A DNA stretch of 64,000 nt from Allolucifera butyrica (GCF_900476375.1 NZ_UPPP01000134.1:91142-155141), one strand, 5' to 3'; shown: positions 25,537 through 34,971, numbered from the stretch's first letter. Numbers and translations: made by a program. Notes: generated by a model from the sequence alone, not told the origin.

Positions 25537-26298
25537 GTGTCCAAATTCGGAAACAAGATTAAATCGCTTGACGCAGCGCTGGAAGTGATTCCCCAAACCG
25601 GCGCGGTAATCATGATGGGGGGGTTTGTTGGTGCGGGCGAACCGACTTGCTGTATCGAATGGCTTATTAAGCATACTATTTCGGACATTACGTTAATAAC
25701 CAATGAACCGGGATTGAGTGGTTTTGGCAGGGCTATGCTGTACAAGAACGGACTGGTTAAGGAACTGATTTCGTCCCATGTCGGAACTACCCAGGAATCA
25801 ACCGATGAATATTTAAAAGGCCGGTTAAAAGTAGAGCAGTTTTACCCCATGGGTACCTGGATTGAAAAGGTGCGGGCCGGTGCTATGGGATTGGGCGGCG
25901 TTCTTGTACCGGTCGGCGTGGGCATATTGGATGAGCCGGGATTGTTTGCCGATTTGCCGGAACCTAAGCAGGTCATTGAAGTAAATGGTATGAAATGTTT
26001 CGTCGAGCCGGCCCTGACCGCTCCTTTCGGTCTGGTAAAGGCCTGGCGGGCCGACGAGTCTGGCAATCTGGAATACCGTCACACCAGCATGAATTGCAAT
26101 CCTATGGTAGCCATGGCCTGTGAGTATACCATCGCCGAAGTGGAAGAGATTGTGCCGGTCGGGACGATTCCGCCGGAACGGGTGGGAACAGCGGCGCCTT
26201 TTGTGCAAGCGGTGGTAAAGGGACTTAGTCTCACGGAACATGATGAAATTTATCGCCGGCATTGGTTGAAGACGGGCAAGCTGGTGCCGGAAAAATAA
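25537..26298 (+). CDS. 3-oxoacid/acetate CoA-transferase, alpha subunit
   Basis: Subunit A of a two-subunit family I CoA-transferase that moves CoA between short-chain acids. GGFVGAGEP near residue 27 is the glycine-rich CoA-binding segment, followed by DITLITNEPGLSGFGRAMLY. At 253 residues it is slightly longer than AtoD. GTG 25537 is preceded by AAGGAGGGAAAGG. It forms an operon with the beta subunit and an acyl-CoA dehydrogenase, pointing to activation and oxidation of a short-chain carboxylate. The exact substrate (butyrate, acetoacetate or other) is not resolved. Confidence 0.88.
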   Translation: MSKFGNKIKSLDAALEVIPQTGAVIMMGGFVGAGEPTCCIEWLIKHTISDITLITNEPGLSGFGRAMLYKNGLVKELISSHVGTTQESTDEYLKGRLKVEQFYPMGTWIEKVRAGAMGLGGVLVPVGVGILDEPGLFADLPEPKQVIEVNGMKCFVEPALTAPFGLVKAWRADESGNLEYRHTSMNCNPMVAMACEYTIAEVEEIVPVGTIPPERVGTAAPFVQAVVKGLSLTEHDEIYRRHWLKTGKLVPEK

Positions 26299-26317
26299 TA
26301 TCAGGAGGGGAAAAGGT

Positions 26318-26977
26318 ATGGATCCGAGAGTTCTTATAGCAAAACGGGCGGCGCAAGAATTAAAAGACGGTCAGTTGGTGAACTTGGGTTTTGGCATGCC
26401 GACGCAGGCGTCTAATTATTTGCCGGTAGGGGTAAACGTCATGTTTCATGCCGAAAATGGGGTTTTTGGCGTTGGGCCCAGACCGCGTCCCGCCGATGCG
26501 AAAGCCGATATGACGAACGCCGGCTCCGAGCCGGTTACTCTGGTTGCCGGTGCGGCGATTATGGATTTGGCCACCTCTCTGGGAGCTATGCGCAAAGGCG
26601 TATTGGACGTAACCATTCTCGGCGCCCTGGAAGTAGATCAACTGGGCAATATCGCCAACTGGGCGGTAAAACGCAACGGGAAATGGTGGCCGGGCATCGG
26701 CGGCGCCATGGATTTGTGTTATGGCACGAAGACGGTCATCGCCTGTCTCATGCATACTGATAGAAACGGGGAATCCAAAGTACTCAAACGCTGTTCCCTG
26801 CCGCTTACCGGCAAAGGCTGCGTAAAGACGATTATTACCGACAAGGCGGTATTTGATGTGGGCACTCAGGGACTGATACTAAAGGAACATGCCCCGGGGG
26901 TTACTCTGGCCGATATTAAGGCCTGCACGCAAGCGGATTTTAGCGTCGCCGCAAACTTCGGCGAAATGAAATTATAA
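26318..26977 (+). CDS. 3-oxoacid/acetate CoA-transferase, beta subunit
   Basis: Subunit B, 219 residues. It carries the catalytic Glu in HAENGVFGVGPRP, corresponding to the ENG motif where the glutamyl-CoA intermediate forms. VNLGFGMPTQASNYLP and GAMRKGVLDVTILGALEVDQ are typical of the family. ATG 26318 follows AGGAGGGGAAAAGG, 19 bases after the alpha subunit. It is co-transcribed from the sigma-54 promoter. Confidence 0.9.
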   Translation: MDPRVLIAKRAAQELKDGQLVNLGFGMPTQASNYLPVGVNVMFHAENGVFGVGPRPRPADAKADMTNAGSEPVTLVAGAAIMDLATSLGAMRKGVLDVTILGALEVDQLGNIANWAVKRNGKWWPGIGGAMDLCYGTKTVIACLMHTDRNGESKVLKRCSLPLTGKGCVKTIITDKAVFDVGTQGLILKEHAPGVTLADIKACTQADFSVAANFGEMKL

Positions 26978-26995
26978 GGTTCCCGGAGGTGTAGT

Positions 26996-28138
26996 ATGGA
27001 TTGTCGGGAGAAGCGGGATACGGACATTGTAAAAAAGGCAAGAGATTTTTGTGCAGCCTGTTTGGAACCGTTAGCCGGAGCGTTGGATAAAGAAAGCCGC
27101 TTTCCGGCAGAACTTGTTGCGCCAATGGCGGCGGCAGGATTTTTCGGTTTGCCCTATCCGGTTGAGTGGGGCGGCGGCGGCTATTCGTCCGTTACGGCCC
27201 AGCAGGTAATGCGGGAAATTGCCAAAGTAAGCGCCGGGGTGGCGTTGACCTTCCATGTTCATTGGATGGCAGTGGATACTTTGCTGCGATTTGGTTCGGA
27301 AATGCAAAAACAGAAATATTTGCCGGCTATGCTCAGGGGGGATAAAATAGCTGCTTATACTATCAGTGAACCGCAGGCCGGCTCTGATGCCGCCGCCATT
27401 ACGGCGATTGCGGTCCGGAACGGTGATGGCTGGCTTTTGAGGGGAACTAAATATTTTTGCACCAACGGCGGATTGGCGGACCTTTATTTTGTGGCCTTTA
27501 AAACGGACCCAGCGGCCGGCGGTAAAGGAATTAGCCTGTTTATCATCGAAAAGGGGACCCCTGGATTTCAGATCGGTCCGGCGGCGGAAAAAATGGGGTG
27601 TCGCAGTTCGGTGACGACCAGTCTGCTGTTTCAGGATTGTCCGGTCACGGCGGAACAACTGGTCGGCAAAGAAAATGAAGGATTTAAGGCAGCTATGTAC
27701 GGTTTGACGGGAGGCCGTCTCGGCATGGCTTCAATGGGGCTGGGAATTGCCGAGGCCGCCCTGGAGGCGGCGGTGCGCTACGCCAACCAGCGGTTGGCTT
27801 TCGGCAAATCCTTGAGTGCATTATATGCGATACAGGAAATGATTGCCGACATGTATATAAAGACCGAAGCAGCCCGGTTGATGGTTGCCGGTGCGGCCGG
27901 CAAACGGGACAGCGGGGAGGACTACTCCCTGGAATCTTCCATGGCCAAGCTGTTTGTGGCGGATGTTGCCGCGGAAGTTTGCCATAAGGCGCAGCAGATC
28001 TTTGGCGGCCACGGCTATATGAGGCATAATACGGTAGAACGCTACGCCCGGGATGCCCGGTTGCTGAGTATTGGCGTAGGCACATCGGAAGTATTGAAAA
28101 TGGTCGTTGGCAACCTGGTTGCCAAAAGTATGGCCTAG
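26996..28138 (+). CDS. Acyl-CoA dehydrogenase
   Basis: FAD enzyme that introduces the alpha,beta double bond into an acyl-CoA. Motifs: YTISEPQAGSDAAAI (FAD and substrate contact), FCTNGGLADLYFVAF, the C-terminal QIFGGHGYMRHNTVERYARDAR, and GTSEV with the catalytic Glu as in short-chain enzymes. At 380 residues it is full length. ATG 26996 follows CCCGGAGGTG, 18 bases after the CoA-transferase beta gene. No electron-transfer flavoprotein genes are here, so they must lie elsewhere. Confidence 0.93.
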   Translation: MDCREKRDTDIVKKARDFCAACLEPLAGALDKESRFPAELVAPMAAAGFFGLPYPVEWGGGGYSSVTAQQVMREIAKVSAGVALTFHVHWMAVDTLLRFGSEMQKQKYLPAMLRGDKIAAYTISEPQAGSDAAAITAIAVRNGDGWLLRGTKYFCTNGGLADLYFVAFKTDPAAGGKGISLFIIEKGTPGFQIGPAAEKMGCRSSVTTSLLFQDCPVTAEQLVGKENEGFKAAMYGLTGGRLGMASMGLGIAEAALEAAVRYANQRLAFGKSLSALYAIQEMIADMYIKTEAARLMVAGAAGKRDSGEDYSLESSMAKLFVADVAAEVCHKAQQIFGGHGYMRHNTVERYARDARLLSIGVGTSEVLKMVVGNLVAKSMA

Positions 28139-28270
28139 TCCGGCGGCAGGAAAATAGAATCAATGGATTCGTGACAAGGGGTATGCGGGTGATTAACCGG
28201 ATGCCCCTTGTTTTTTCTATGTTATCAATGTTAGTAGAAAAGCGCTTTCTGGCGGTTTTTTCCGCGCCAT

Positions 28271-28309
28271 GAGCCCTGCGCCTTGAACCGAAAAACCGCG
28301 CAGGTTTTT
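28271..28309. terminator. Composite terminator repeat (boxed form)
   Basis: The box GAGCCCTGCGCCTTGAACCG is followed by AAAAACC-GCGCA-GGTTTTT (28291-28309). It is the nearest terminator downstream of the acyl-CoA dehydrogenase gene. Confidence 0.65.
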
Positions 28310-28403
28310 CTTGTGCATAGAAGGTAAATCCTGCGGAAAAACTTACTATGGCTGGACATTGCAGCAGTTCTATTCCGGATATGAAAGGGAAGTGATGTAA
28401 CGG

Positions 28404-29900
28404 ATGAAGGAAGCATTTGAAGAATATAAGGACATGAAGATTGACAAGGATCTTGACAAGAATGTCAACTATCTGAAAGACCTTCTTGGAGTTGGGGAAT
28501 CATTTGACATTATTTTCCGGGAATACAAGCTGGGAAACCGGCGGGCGGCATCTTTTTCCATCAACGGCATGACCAACGATGTATTACTTACTAACGTATT
28601 TCAGGATATGATGGTATTTAAGCAGGAAGAGCTGACGGTGAATGCCCTGCAGAAAATCTTTTATTCCCGCGCCACCCATTCCCAGGTTACAATGGTTGAT
28701 AATCTACATGATGCGCTTATAAGCATGCTGTCGGGCGAACTCATTCTTTTTATCGATAAAGAAGATCAGGTACTGGTTTTTGATGCGAGGGCTTATCCAG
28801 TACGGGCGCCGGAAGAATCCGAGATAGAAAAGGTTACCCGGGGCTCCCGTGATTCTTTCGTGGAGACCCTGCCGTTTAATACTACCTTGGTTCGGCGGCG
28901 TCTGCGCGATCCAAACCTGCGGTTTGAGATTGTCAAAGTGGGTATACGGTCCCAGACCGATGTAGCGGTTGGCTATATCCGGGATATTGTGGATCCTAAG
29001 CTAGTCGAGACGGTAAAGAGCCGCCTCAACGAAATTAATATTGACGGCGTGCCAATGGCGGAAAGGGCCATCGAAGAATTTATCGCCCGCGGCAGCCGAT
29101 GGAATCCGCTGCCGCGCACCCGTTATACGGAAAGGCCCGACGTGGTTGCCGTTCATCTTTTGGAAGGACATGTCTGCCTTGTTATTGATACCACGCCCAA
29201 TGTGATGATTTTACCGACTACCTTTTGGCACCATGTGCAGCATGTGGAGGAGTATCACCAGAATGCACTGGTCGGGTCCTATCTTCGCCTGATTCGCTTT
29301 TTCGGCATAATGATATCCCTGTTGCTGCCGCCCCTATGGCTGGCATTGATCCTGCAACACCATTTTTTGCCGGAGGCCATTGCTTTTCTTGGACCGCGCA
29401 ATCCCGGCGTCATACCTATGGGGATTCAATTTATTCTGGCTGAATTGGGGGTAGAATTAGTCCGCATGGCTACCATTCATGTGCCGACGGCCCAGTCCAC
29501 GGCCCTTGGATTCATCGGTTCTTTTATGCTGGGGGAATTTGCCACCAAAGTGGGTCTGTTCGGCAATGAAGTCATTTTTTATACGGCCATTGCCGCGGTC
29601 GGAGGCTTCGCGACACCGAGCGTTGAACTTTCCTATGCGATAAGTTTGCTCCGGATGGGTCTGTTAGTGCTGGTTACGTTTTTCAAAATACCGGGTTTGC
29701 TGGCCGGATTCGCCTTGATTCTGATTCTGCTGCTGACGACTAAGTCTTTCGATTATCCTTATTTATGGCCGCTCGTTCCTTTTAACTACAAAGCGCTTAA
29801 AGATGTGATCCTGCGCCTGCCTATGCCGCAAAAATTTCTGCGCCCTGCTTTGCTGAAACCCCGGGATAAAGACCGCCGGGGCGATTCGGATTCGGATTGA
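28404..29900 (+). CDS. spoVAF: Spore germination GerA-family protein, SpoVAF-like
   Basis: Inner spore membrane protein of the GerA family, 498 residues: a soluble N-terminal half and about five to six membrane segments from residue 295. The FWHHVQHVEEYHQ segment and ILAELGVELVRMATIHVPTA match SpoVAF better than nutrient receptors, which usually read QSPEDYY at the first site. SpoVAF modulates dipicolinate release and germination. It stands alone here, without GerB/GerC partners or a spoVA operon, which also fits SpoVAF more than a receptor. ATG 28404 is used; the ribosome site is moderate (GGGAAGTGATG). Confidence 0.75.
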   Translation: MKEAFEEYKDMKIDKDLDKNVNYLKDLLGVGESFDIIFREYKLGNRRAASFSINGMTNDVLLTNVFQDMMVFKQEELTVNALQKIFYSRATHSQVTMVDNLHDALISMLSGELILFIDKEDQVLVFDARAYPVRAPEESEIEKVTRGSRDSFVETLPFNTTLVRRRLRDPNLRFEIVKVGIRSQTDVAVGYIRDIVDPKLVETVKSRLNEINIDGVPMAERAIEEFIARGSRWNPLPRTRYTERPDVVAVHLLEGHVCLVIDTTPNVMILPTTFWHHVQHVEEYHQNALVGSYLRLIRFFGIMISLLLPPLWLALILQHHFLPEAIAFLGPRNPGVIPMGIQFILAELGVELVRMATIHVPTAQSTALGFIGSFMLGEFATKVGLFGNEVIFYTAIAAVGGFATPSVELSYAISLLRMGLLVLVTFFKIPGLLAGFALILILLLTTKSFDYPYLWPLVPFNYKALKDVILRLPMPQKFLRPALLKPRDKDRRGDSDSD

Positions 29901-29937
29901 TAAAACCCGCCGTTCCGTGCAAACTGGAAAAAAAGGA

Positions 29938-29979
29938 ATCCCCCGCTCCGGGGTTTATGCCGCGGAGCGGGGGATTTTA
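29938..29979 (+). terminator. Strong GC-rich terminator
   Basis: CCCCCGCTCC pairs with GGAGCGGGGG, followed by ATTTTATT. Confidence 0.88.
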
Positions 29980-29991
29980 TTACGGTTTTTC

Positions 29992-30906
29992 TCATACGAT
30001 TTTATTGCGCAGTGTTCCTAAACCGGAAATAGAGCACTCCATCAGATCGCCCGGCTGTAAAAATTTTGGCGGTATAAACCCTGCCCCCACACCGGCAGGA
30101 GTGCCGGTGGAGATAATATCGCCCGGTTCCAGGGTGATACCGGCGGAAATCGTGCTGATTAAGGTGGGAATATCAAAAATAAAAGAGCGGGTGTTGGCCT
30201 GCTGCCGGATTTCCCCATTGATTTTGCAGCAGACGTCCAGGCAGCCCGGGTCGGCTACAGCGCTTTTATGAACCAGATAAGGCCCCATGGGGGCGAACGT
30301 ATCCAGGCTCTTACCGAGAAACCATTGCAGATGACGGCTTTGCAAATCCCGGGCCGTTACGTCATTCAGAATGGTGAAGCCAAAAACGTGATCCATGGCA
30401 TTTTCCTGCGCAATCGAACAGCCTTGCTTGCCAATAATGACCGCCAGTTCTACTTCATAGTCCAGCGCACCGGTTACACCACTGTGACTGGAAACGGGAT
30501 CATCCGGACCGGTTACGGTTGTCGGCGGCTTGGTAAAAATAACGGGGTATTGGGGAATGGCGGCAGCGGGGTCTTTTGTTTTGTCAAATTCCATGGCGTG
30601 TTCGGCATAATTTTTACCAACGCAAAAAATATTTTTGGCCGGCCGGGGAATCGGCGCTTTGAGCCGGACACTGTCGACCGGCAATAAAAGAGAAGGCTGT
30701 TTCCGGGCCGTAAATTTACCGGCGATGGAACGCACCGTGTCGAAAGCGGCATCTCCCTGACGGATCAAATCCAGCATGGCAGCCGGCAGCGTGTTTTGGC
30801 CAAGATAATACTGTTCGGCAGCGTTCAACGGGATGATATGCTTTTGGTTTTCGGCCAAAAGGCCGATTGTTTGACGATTGTCGTATTCATAGGTTGCCAG
30901 GTACAC
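29992..30906 (-). CDS. Fumarylacetoacetate hydrolase family protein
   Basis: Metal-dependent C-C bond hydrolase, isomerase or decarboxylase of the FAH superfamily. The C-terminal catalytic domain (residues 95-300) shows FCVGKNYAEHAMEF, metal ligands in DYEVELAVIIGK, NDVTARDLQ and the closing STGTPAGVG. The N-terminal 90 residues form the small domain common in two-domain homologues. GTG 30906 follows AGGAGG. At 304 residues it is normal. The substrate is unknown; family members act on 2-oxo-diacids or acylpyruvates. Confidence 0.88.
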   Translation of the reverse strand: MYLATYEYDNRQTIGLLAENQKHIIPLNAAEQYYLGQNTLPAAMLDLIRQGDAAFDTVRSIAGKFTARKQPSLLLPVDSVRLKAPIPRPAKNIFCVGKNYAEHAMEFDKTKDPAAAIPQYPVIFTKPPTTVTGPDDPVSSHSGVTGALDYEVELAVIIGKQGCSIAQENAMDHVFGFTILNDVTARDLQSRHLQWFLGKSLDTFAPMGPYLVHKSAVADPGCLDVCCKINGEIRQQANTRSFIFDIPTLISTISAGITLEPGDIISTGTPAGVGAGFIPPKFLQPGDLMECSISGLGTLRNKIV

Positions 30907-31032
30907 TGAAGATTCCTCCTTCTATTTTCCGTTTGCACTACTTTCTTGTTAGTTTGACATCGAAATGGGACTTCCTGCCAACAAGGAATCAAAATTTCCG
31001 GCGGCTGGCCGGGATTATTTGTTATCCATTTG

Positions 31033-31061
31033 TTGACAGTTTGTCCAATCACTCCTAAACT
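31033..31061 (+). promoter_or_regulatory. Promoter of the GNAT gene
   Basis: TTGACA (31033-31038), 17-base spacer, TAAACT (31056-31061), 63 bases before the start codon. Confidence 0.6.
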
Positions 31062-31123
31062 GGATTTATAAGAAGTTGAATTTTCGGGCTGGAACGGCGA
31101 GAAAACGCCAGGAGGAGGAGAGC

Positions 31124-31579
31124 ATGCTAATTCCCACTATATGGCACCGGGACGGTTTTATGATATCAACCGATAAAAGACTTTTGGATGAAACGGTGAT
31201 TCACCGTTTCCTGAGCGAGGAATCCTACTGGGCCAAAGGGATTAAGCCGGAAACGGTGCATAAAAGCATTGAAAACTCTGTTTTTTGTTTTGGGGTATAT
31301 ACCGGGAATTTTACCGGTGGAGAAAGGGGCCGGCAAGTGGGTTTTGCCCGGATGATTTCCGATCTGACCCGGGTTGCCTATTTGGCCGATGTATTTATTC
31401 TGCCTCCTTTTCGAGGCCGGGGACTCGGCAAATGGCTGGTGGAAACCATTATGCAGCATCCTGCGTTCAGCGAAGTCGGCCGTTTTTTACTGGTGACGCG
31501 GGATGCGCAGGAACTCTACGCGCAGTATGGCTTCCGGCCACTGGATAAACCGGAAGAATTTATGGGTTTGGTAAGATAA
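31124..31579 (+). CDS. GNAT-family N-acetyltransferase
   Basis: Acetyl-CoA-dependent acetyltransferase, 151 residues. ADVFILPPFRGRGLGKWLVE contains the RGRGLG pyrophosphate-binding loop (motif A), and LYAQYGFRPL is the C-terminal motif B region. ATG 31124 follows AGGAGGAGG; the longer frame from 31076 is unsupported. It stands alone between two terminators. Its acceptor substrate cannot be inferred. Confidence 0.88.
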   Translation: MLIPTIWHRDGFMISTDKRLLDETVIHRFLSEESYWAKGIKPETVHKSIENSVFCFGVYTGNFTGGERGRQVGFARMISDLTRVAYLADVFILPPFRGRGLGKWLVETIMQHPAFSEVGRFLLVTRDAQELYAQYGFRPLDKPEEFMGLVR

Positions 31580-31581
31580 AA

Positions 31582-31602
31582 AAAGACCGCGTAGCGGTCT
31601 TT
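31582..31602. terminator. Bidirectional AAAGACCGC hairpin
   Basis: AAAGACCGC-GTA-GCGGTCTTT sits between the convergent GNAT gene and the exported-protein gene. Confidence 0.82.
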
Positions 31603-31606
31603 CCTG

Positions 31607-32068
31607 CTAATTGAAAGTGCCCCAGATCATTTTAGGCTCGGTAAAATCAGGCGGCGCGATCCCTATGTTTTCTGTTTGTCCGTTATTGCGTACCTGCAGG
31701 CTGATGGTTCCCAGTTTAATATCATCCTTGTCGAATACGGAAACCTGAATATTGACCAAGGCATCTTTATCAGCGGGAATGGACGTTTGACCTCCTATTT
31801 TTCCCTTGGCGACAATGATTTCGCTGTTTTCTTTCCGGTCTATATTGCTGGTGCTCCAGGTTAGCTTAACAACGGCCGGTTTGCCTAAGTCCGTGTTTTT
31901 GGTTAAAAAGGTATAGTTCCAGAAAACGTTAGGCTGGTCGATGGTGACTTTTACGTTGAGGGGCACTTTTTCCGGGGCCGGACTGGCGGCGGATACGGGG
32001 CTAACGGCAGCGGTTACCGTCAGAATGGAAAAGATAACAGCTAAAATCCACGGAGCAAATTTTCTCAT
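31607..32068 (-). CDS. Exported protein with beta-rich domain, unknown
   Basis: No family recognised. The start at 32068 (MRKFAPWILAV...) follows GGAGG; the upstream in-frame ATG adds five residues with no better site. The signal peptide ends near AVSPVSAASP. The mature part (about 125 residues) is a likely Ig-like beta-sandwich judging by its alternating pattern, with no Cys. An extended -10 (TGATACAAT on the minus strand, about 32100-32108) precedes it. Confidence 0.78.
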   Translation of the reverse strand: MRKFAPWILAVIFSILTVTAAVSPVSAASPAPEKVPLNVKVTIDQPNVFWNYTFLTKNTDLGKPAVVKLTWSTSNIDRKENSEIIVAKGKIGGQTSIPADKDALVNIQVSVFDKDDIKLGTISLQVRNNGQTENIGIAPPDFTEPKMIWGTFN

Positions 32069-32138
32069 GATTGATACCTCCATTTTTTCTACTAGTACTA
32101 TTGTATCACAATATGTAAGCTGTTTGCAGGTTTCTCCT

Positions 32139-32179
32139 GAGCCTTGCGCTATGAGCCGAAAGACCGCGTTAGCGGTCTT
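32139..32179. terminator. Composite terminator repeat (boxed form)
   Basis: The box GAGCCTTGCGCTATGAGCCG is followed by AAAGACCGC-GTTA-GCGGTCTT (32159-32179). It lies in the divergent gap between the exported protein and the GT9 gene. Confidence 0.68.
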
Positions 32180-32261
32180 CTATGTATAAAGAATCAAAAA
32201 GGCGAGCATGCTCCATAAATAAAGGGTCCAAAAGTGACAAGGGGAGGATGAAGCATGGAGC

Positions 32262-33359
32262 ATGAAGCGCATATTGATCATTCGTTTGAGTTCCATTGGC
32301 GATGTGATACATGCGACGCCCGTAGCCAGTTCGTTAAAAGCGGCTTGGCCGGATTGCCATATTACCTGGCTGGTCGGTGAGGTTTGCGCCCCTCTTTTAC
32401 AACATAACCCGGCAATTGACGAGATGATTGTCTGGCCGCGGGAGCATTTTGACGCCGCCTTGCGCCGCGGCAATCTCCCCAGAGCCTGGAGGGTATGGCA
32501 GGGGCTGAAAAGAAAGCTGGCATCCCGGCAATTTGATATTGTACTTGATATTCACGGTTTATTGCTTACCGGTTTGATCACCCGGACCGTAAAAGCACGG
32601 CGTAAAATTGGCCTGAGCACGGCGGGAGAAGGAAATCCGTACTTTATGACGGAAACGGCGGCGCCGCGGGGAGGTCATATTATCGATAAGTATTTGGGAG
32701 TGTTGGCTGCCCTTGGCATTTCCGGCGTAAAACGCCCAATGACCTTGATTGTGCCGGAGGCGGCCAGACGGTTTGCCGGACAGTTCTTGCGTCAGGAGGG
32801 CGTGCTGCGTCAGGATAAGGTGGTTATTCTCATTCCGGGAACAACCTGGCCGTCCAAAAATTGGCCGGTGCCATACTTTGCAGCGGTAGCCCGGGCGTTA
32901 GCCGGCGATCTTAGAGTGGTTCTATGCGGCGGTAAGCAGGAGTTTGCCTTGAGCCGGATGATTGCGGCTCAGGCCGGTGTTGCGCTAATCAATGCAACGG
33001 GCCGGACCGGCCTGTTGGAAATGGCGGCGCTGCTCGAACGAGCCGCTGTTGTTGTCAGCGGCGACACAGGCCCGCTGCATATGGCCGCGGCACTTGGCAT
33101 CCCCACGGTAGCCGTATTCGGTCCGACCGATCCGGCAGTCTATGGGCCGGAGGGAAATAAACATGTCCGGTTGTCGGCCAGACTGCCCTGTTCCCTTTGT
33201 CATAAACGGCGCTGTCCCAAGAATACCATGCATTGTATGAGCTCCGTTCAGCCAATAACTGTAATTCAGGCGGTTTACCGCCTGCTGGAAGTAACGCCGG
33301 CAGGCATGGCAAATAACCCGGCGGGCCGGCGTTACGGCATGAAACGTATAGGTATGTAG
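32262..33359 (+). CDS. Family 9 glycosyltransferase (heptosyltransferase-like)
   Basis: Inner-face membrane-associated GT-B enzyme of the ADP-heptose:LPS heptosyltransferase family, 365 residues. ILIIRLSSIGDVIHATPV opens the acceptor domain. The donor domain shows LIPGTTWPSKNWP and VVSGDTGPLHMAAALGIPTVAVFGPTDP, the conserved nucleotide-sugar site. A Cys cluster (CSLCHKRRCPKNTMHC) near the C-terminus is common in this family. It indicates LPS core synthesis and so an outer membrane. ATG 32262 follows GGGGAGGATG; an out-of-frame ATG lies seven bases earlier. Confidence 0.88.
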   Translation: MKRILIIRLSSIGDVIHATPVASSLKAAWPDCHITWLVGEVCAPLLQHNPAIDEMIVWPREHFDAALRRGNLPRAWRVWQGLKRKLASRQFDIVLDIHGLLLTGLITRTVKARRKIGLSTAGEGNPYFMTETAAPRGGHIIDKYLGVLAALGISGVKRPMTLIVPEAARRFAGQFLRQEGVLRQDKVVILIPGTTWPSKNWPVPYFAAVARALAGDLRVVLCGGKQEFALSRMIAAQAGVALINATGRTGLLEMAALLERAAVVVSGDTGPLHMAAALGIPTVAVFGPTDPAVYGPEGNKHVRLSARLPCSLCHKRRCPKNTMHCMSSVQPITVIQAVYRLLEVTPAGMANNPAGRRYGMKRIGM

Positions 33360-33402
33360 GATGGCTGGAGTGGGAGCAGTCTCCTGCTGAGACCACTCCG
33401 GT

Positions 33403-34971
33403 TTATTTACGGTTGAGAGCAGCAGGCCGGGTTTTAATCAACAGAGCCATTAGACCGCCGCAGAAACTGAGAAGGGCCATGGCGTGAAATACATCCTGAA
33501 ACGATAGCACGGTAACGTGTTTCTCAACCAATTTGGCCAAAACCAGTTTAAAGGCGGCGTACTGGGAGGGAAGAAAGCCCTGCCCGGTTACCCAGCCATG
33601 CGTGGCTTCGCTGATATCAGCCAGATCCATCCCCTGATTGCTCCATAAAGTCTGTAGCAGATGAAAGATTTCCTGCGGTGATTTTACGGCGGCATTGATA
33701 TGTTCCACCGTAATATAGCGATGAAAGACTTCCCGGTTGCTCAACAAAGTTTCTACCAGAACGGCGCCGACGCTGCCGCCGATAATCTTGGCCAGGTTAA
33801 ATACGCCCGAACCAACGCCGACTTTATCATGCGGTAAAGAAGCAATGGCGCAGTTCGTCAGGGGTGACATGGTAAATCCCAGTCCGATGCCAAATACTAC
33901 CAGGCGGTAGAAGAAGTCATAAGGGCCAAAATCGGCGGTGATTGACTGAAAGGAATAAAGCGACAGGGTAATCAGGCAAATTCCCAGAAAAGCTGGAATC
34001 CGGGAGCCGATGCGGTCTGAAATCCAGCCGCCGATGGGGGCGAACAGCACCATCGTAATTGTATAAGGGAGGAGCATGAGACCTGCCGTAATGGAATTGT
34101 AATTCAGAATGGACTTGAGAAAAAAGGGCAGTAGAAACAAACAGCCATACATGGCGACAAATGTGATAAAACCAACAACATTGGCGGCGGTAAAATTTAA
34201 ATTTTTAAACAGGGTAAGGTCAACCATAGGGTGGTCAACGCGCAGTTCGGCTACCAGAAAAAAGATAAACGAGGCAAAGGACAAGTAAAATAACAACGTA
34301 ATATAAAGGGAGGTCCAGCCTTCTTTTTGTCCCTGGTTTAAAGCGATCAACATGGCGGCAATGCTGGTAGTCAGAAGAACTGCCCCGAGATAATCGACTT
34401 GCGCCTCCGAATTGCGTTCAAAGGAGGGGATTACGAGAAAAGCAAATAAAATGCTTAAAATAGCGACCGGTATAATGGAAAAGAAAATGGACTGCCAATT
34501 GAACATTTCAATAAAATAACCGCCGACTGTTGGCCCTAAAGCGCTGCCGCCGGCAGCCATAGCGCTCCAGAAACCGAGCGCCTGGCCCCGCTCATGCGGT
34601 TCGAAAGTACGGGCCACGATTGTCATGGCGTTTGGCAGCAGCATACCCGCGCCCAATCCCTGAATGACCCGGAAGATCAGCATGGCGGTAGAACTGGTAG
34701 CCATACCGCACAGAATGGAAGCAATGGTGAAAACCACCATTCCGGACAGGTACATGGTTTTTACGCCTAATTGGTCGCCCAGTTTGCCGGTCAGGGGCAG
34801 GGTGGAACCGTAGGGCAGCATATAGCTTAGGGAGACCCACACGACGGAATCCATATTAAAATTTAAGGAAGCCATGATATTTGGCAGCGCGATATTTACA
34901 CTGCTGCTGACATAGGCGCTCAATACAGTGCCTAGACAGACCGCGCATAAGACGGCATACTTTTTTAACAT
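33403..34971 (-). CDS. EmrB/QacA-type (DHA2) MFS drug exporter
   Basis: Proton-driven exporter with about 14 membrane segments, 522 residues. SLSYMLPYGSTLPLTGKLGD and the IQGLGAGMLLPNAMTIVAR region are DHA2 motifs, and GFWSAMAAGGSALGPTVGGY matches motif C of drug exporters. It lies downstream of an EmrA-like fusion protein and a PadR regulator, forming a three-gene efflux unit. The ribosome site before ATG 34971 is weak (GGATG). Confidence 0.92.
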   Translation of the reverse strand: MLKKYAVLCAVCLGTVLSAYVSSSVNIALPNIMASLNFNMDSVVWVSLSYMLPYGSTLPLTGKLGDQLGVKTMYLSGMVVFTIASILCGMATSSTAMLIFRVIQGLGAGMLLPNAMTIVARTFEPHERGQALGFWSAMAAGGSALGPTVGGYFIEMFNWQSIFFSIIPVAILSILFAFLVIPSFERNSEAQVDYLGAVLLTTSIAAMLIALNQGQKEGWTSLYITLLFYLSFASFIFFLVAELRVDHPMVDLTLFKNLNFTAANVVGFITFVAMYGCLFLLPFFLKSILNYNSITAGLMLLPYTITMVLFAPIGGWISDRIGSRIPAFLGICLITLSLYSFQSITADFGPYDFFYRLVVFGIGLGFTMSPLTNCAIASLPHDKVGVGSGVFNLAKIIGGSVGAVLVETLLSNREVFHRYITVEHINAAVKSPQEIFHLLQTLWSNQGMDLADISEATHGWVTGQGFLPSQYAAFKLVLAKLVEKHVTVLSFQDVFHAMALLSFCGGLMALLIKTRPAALNRK

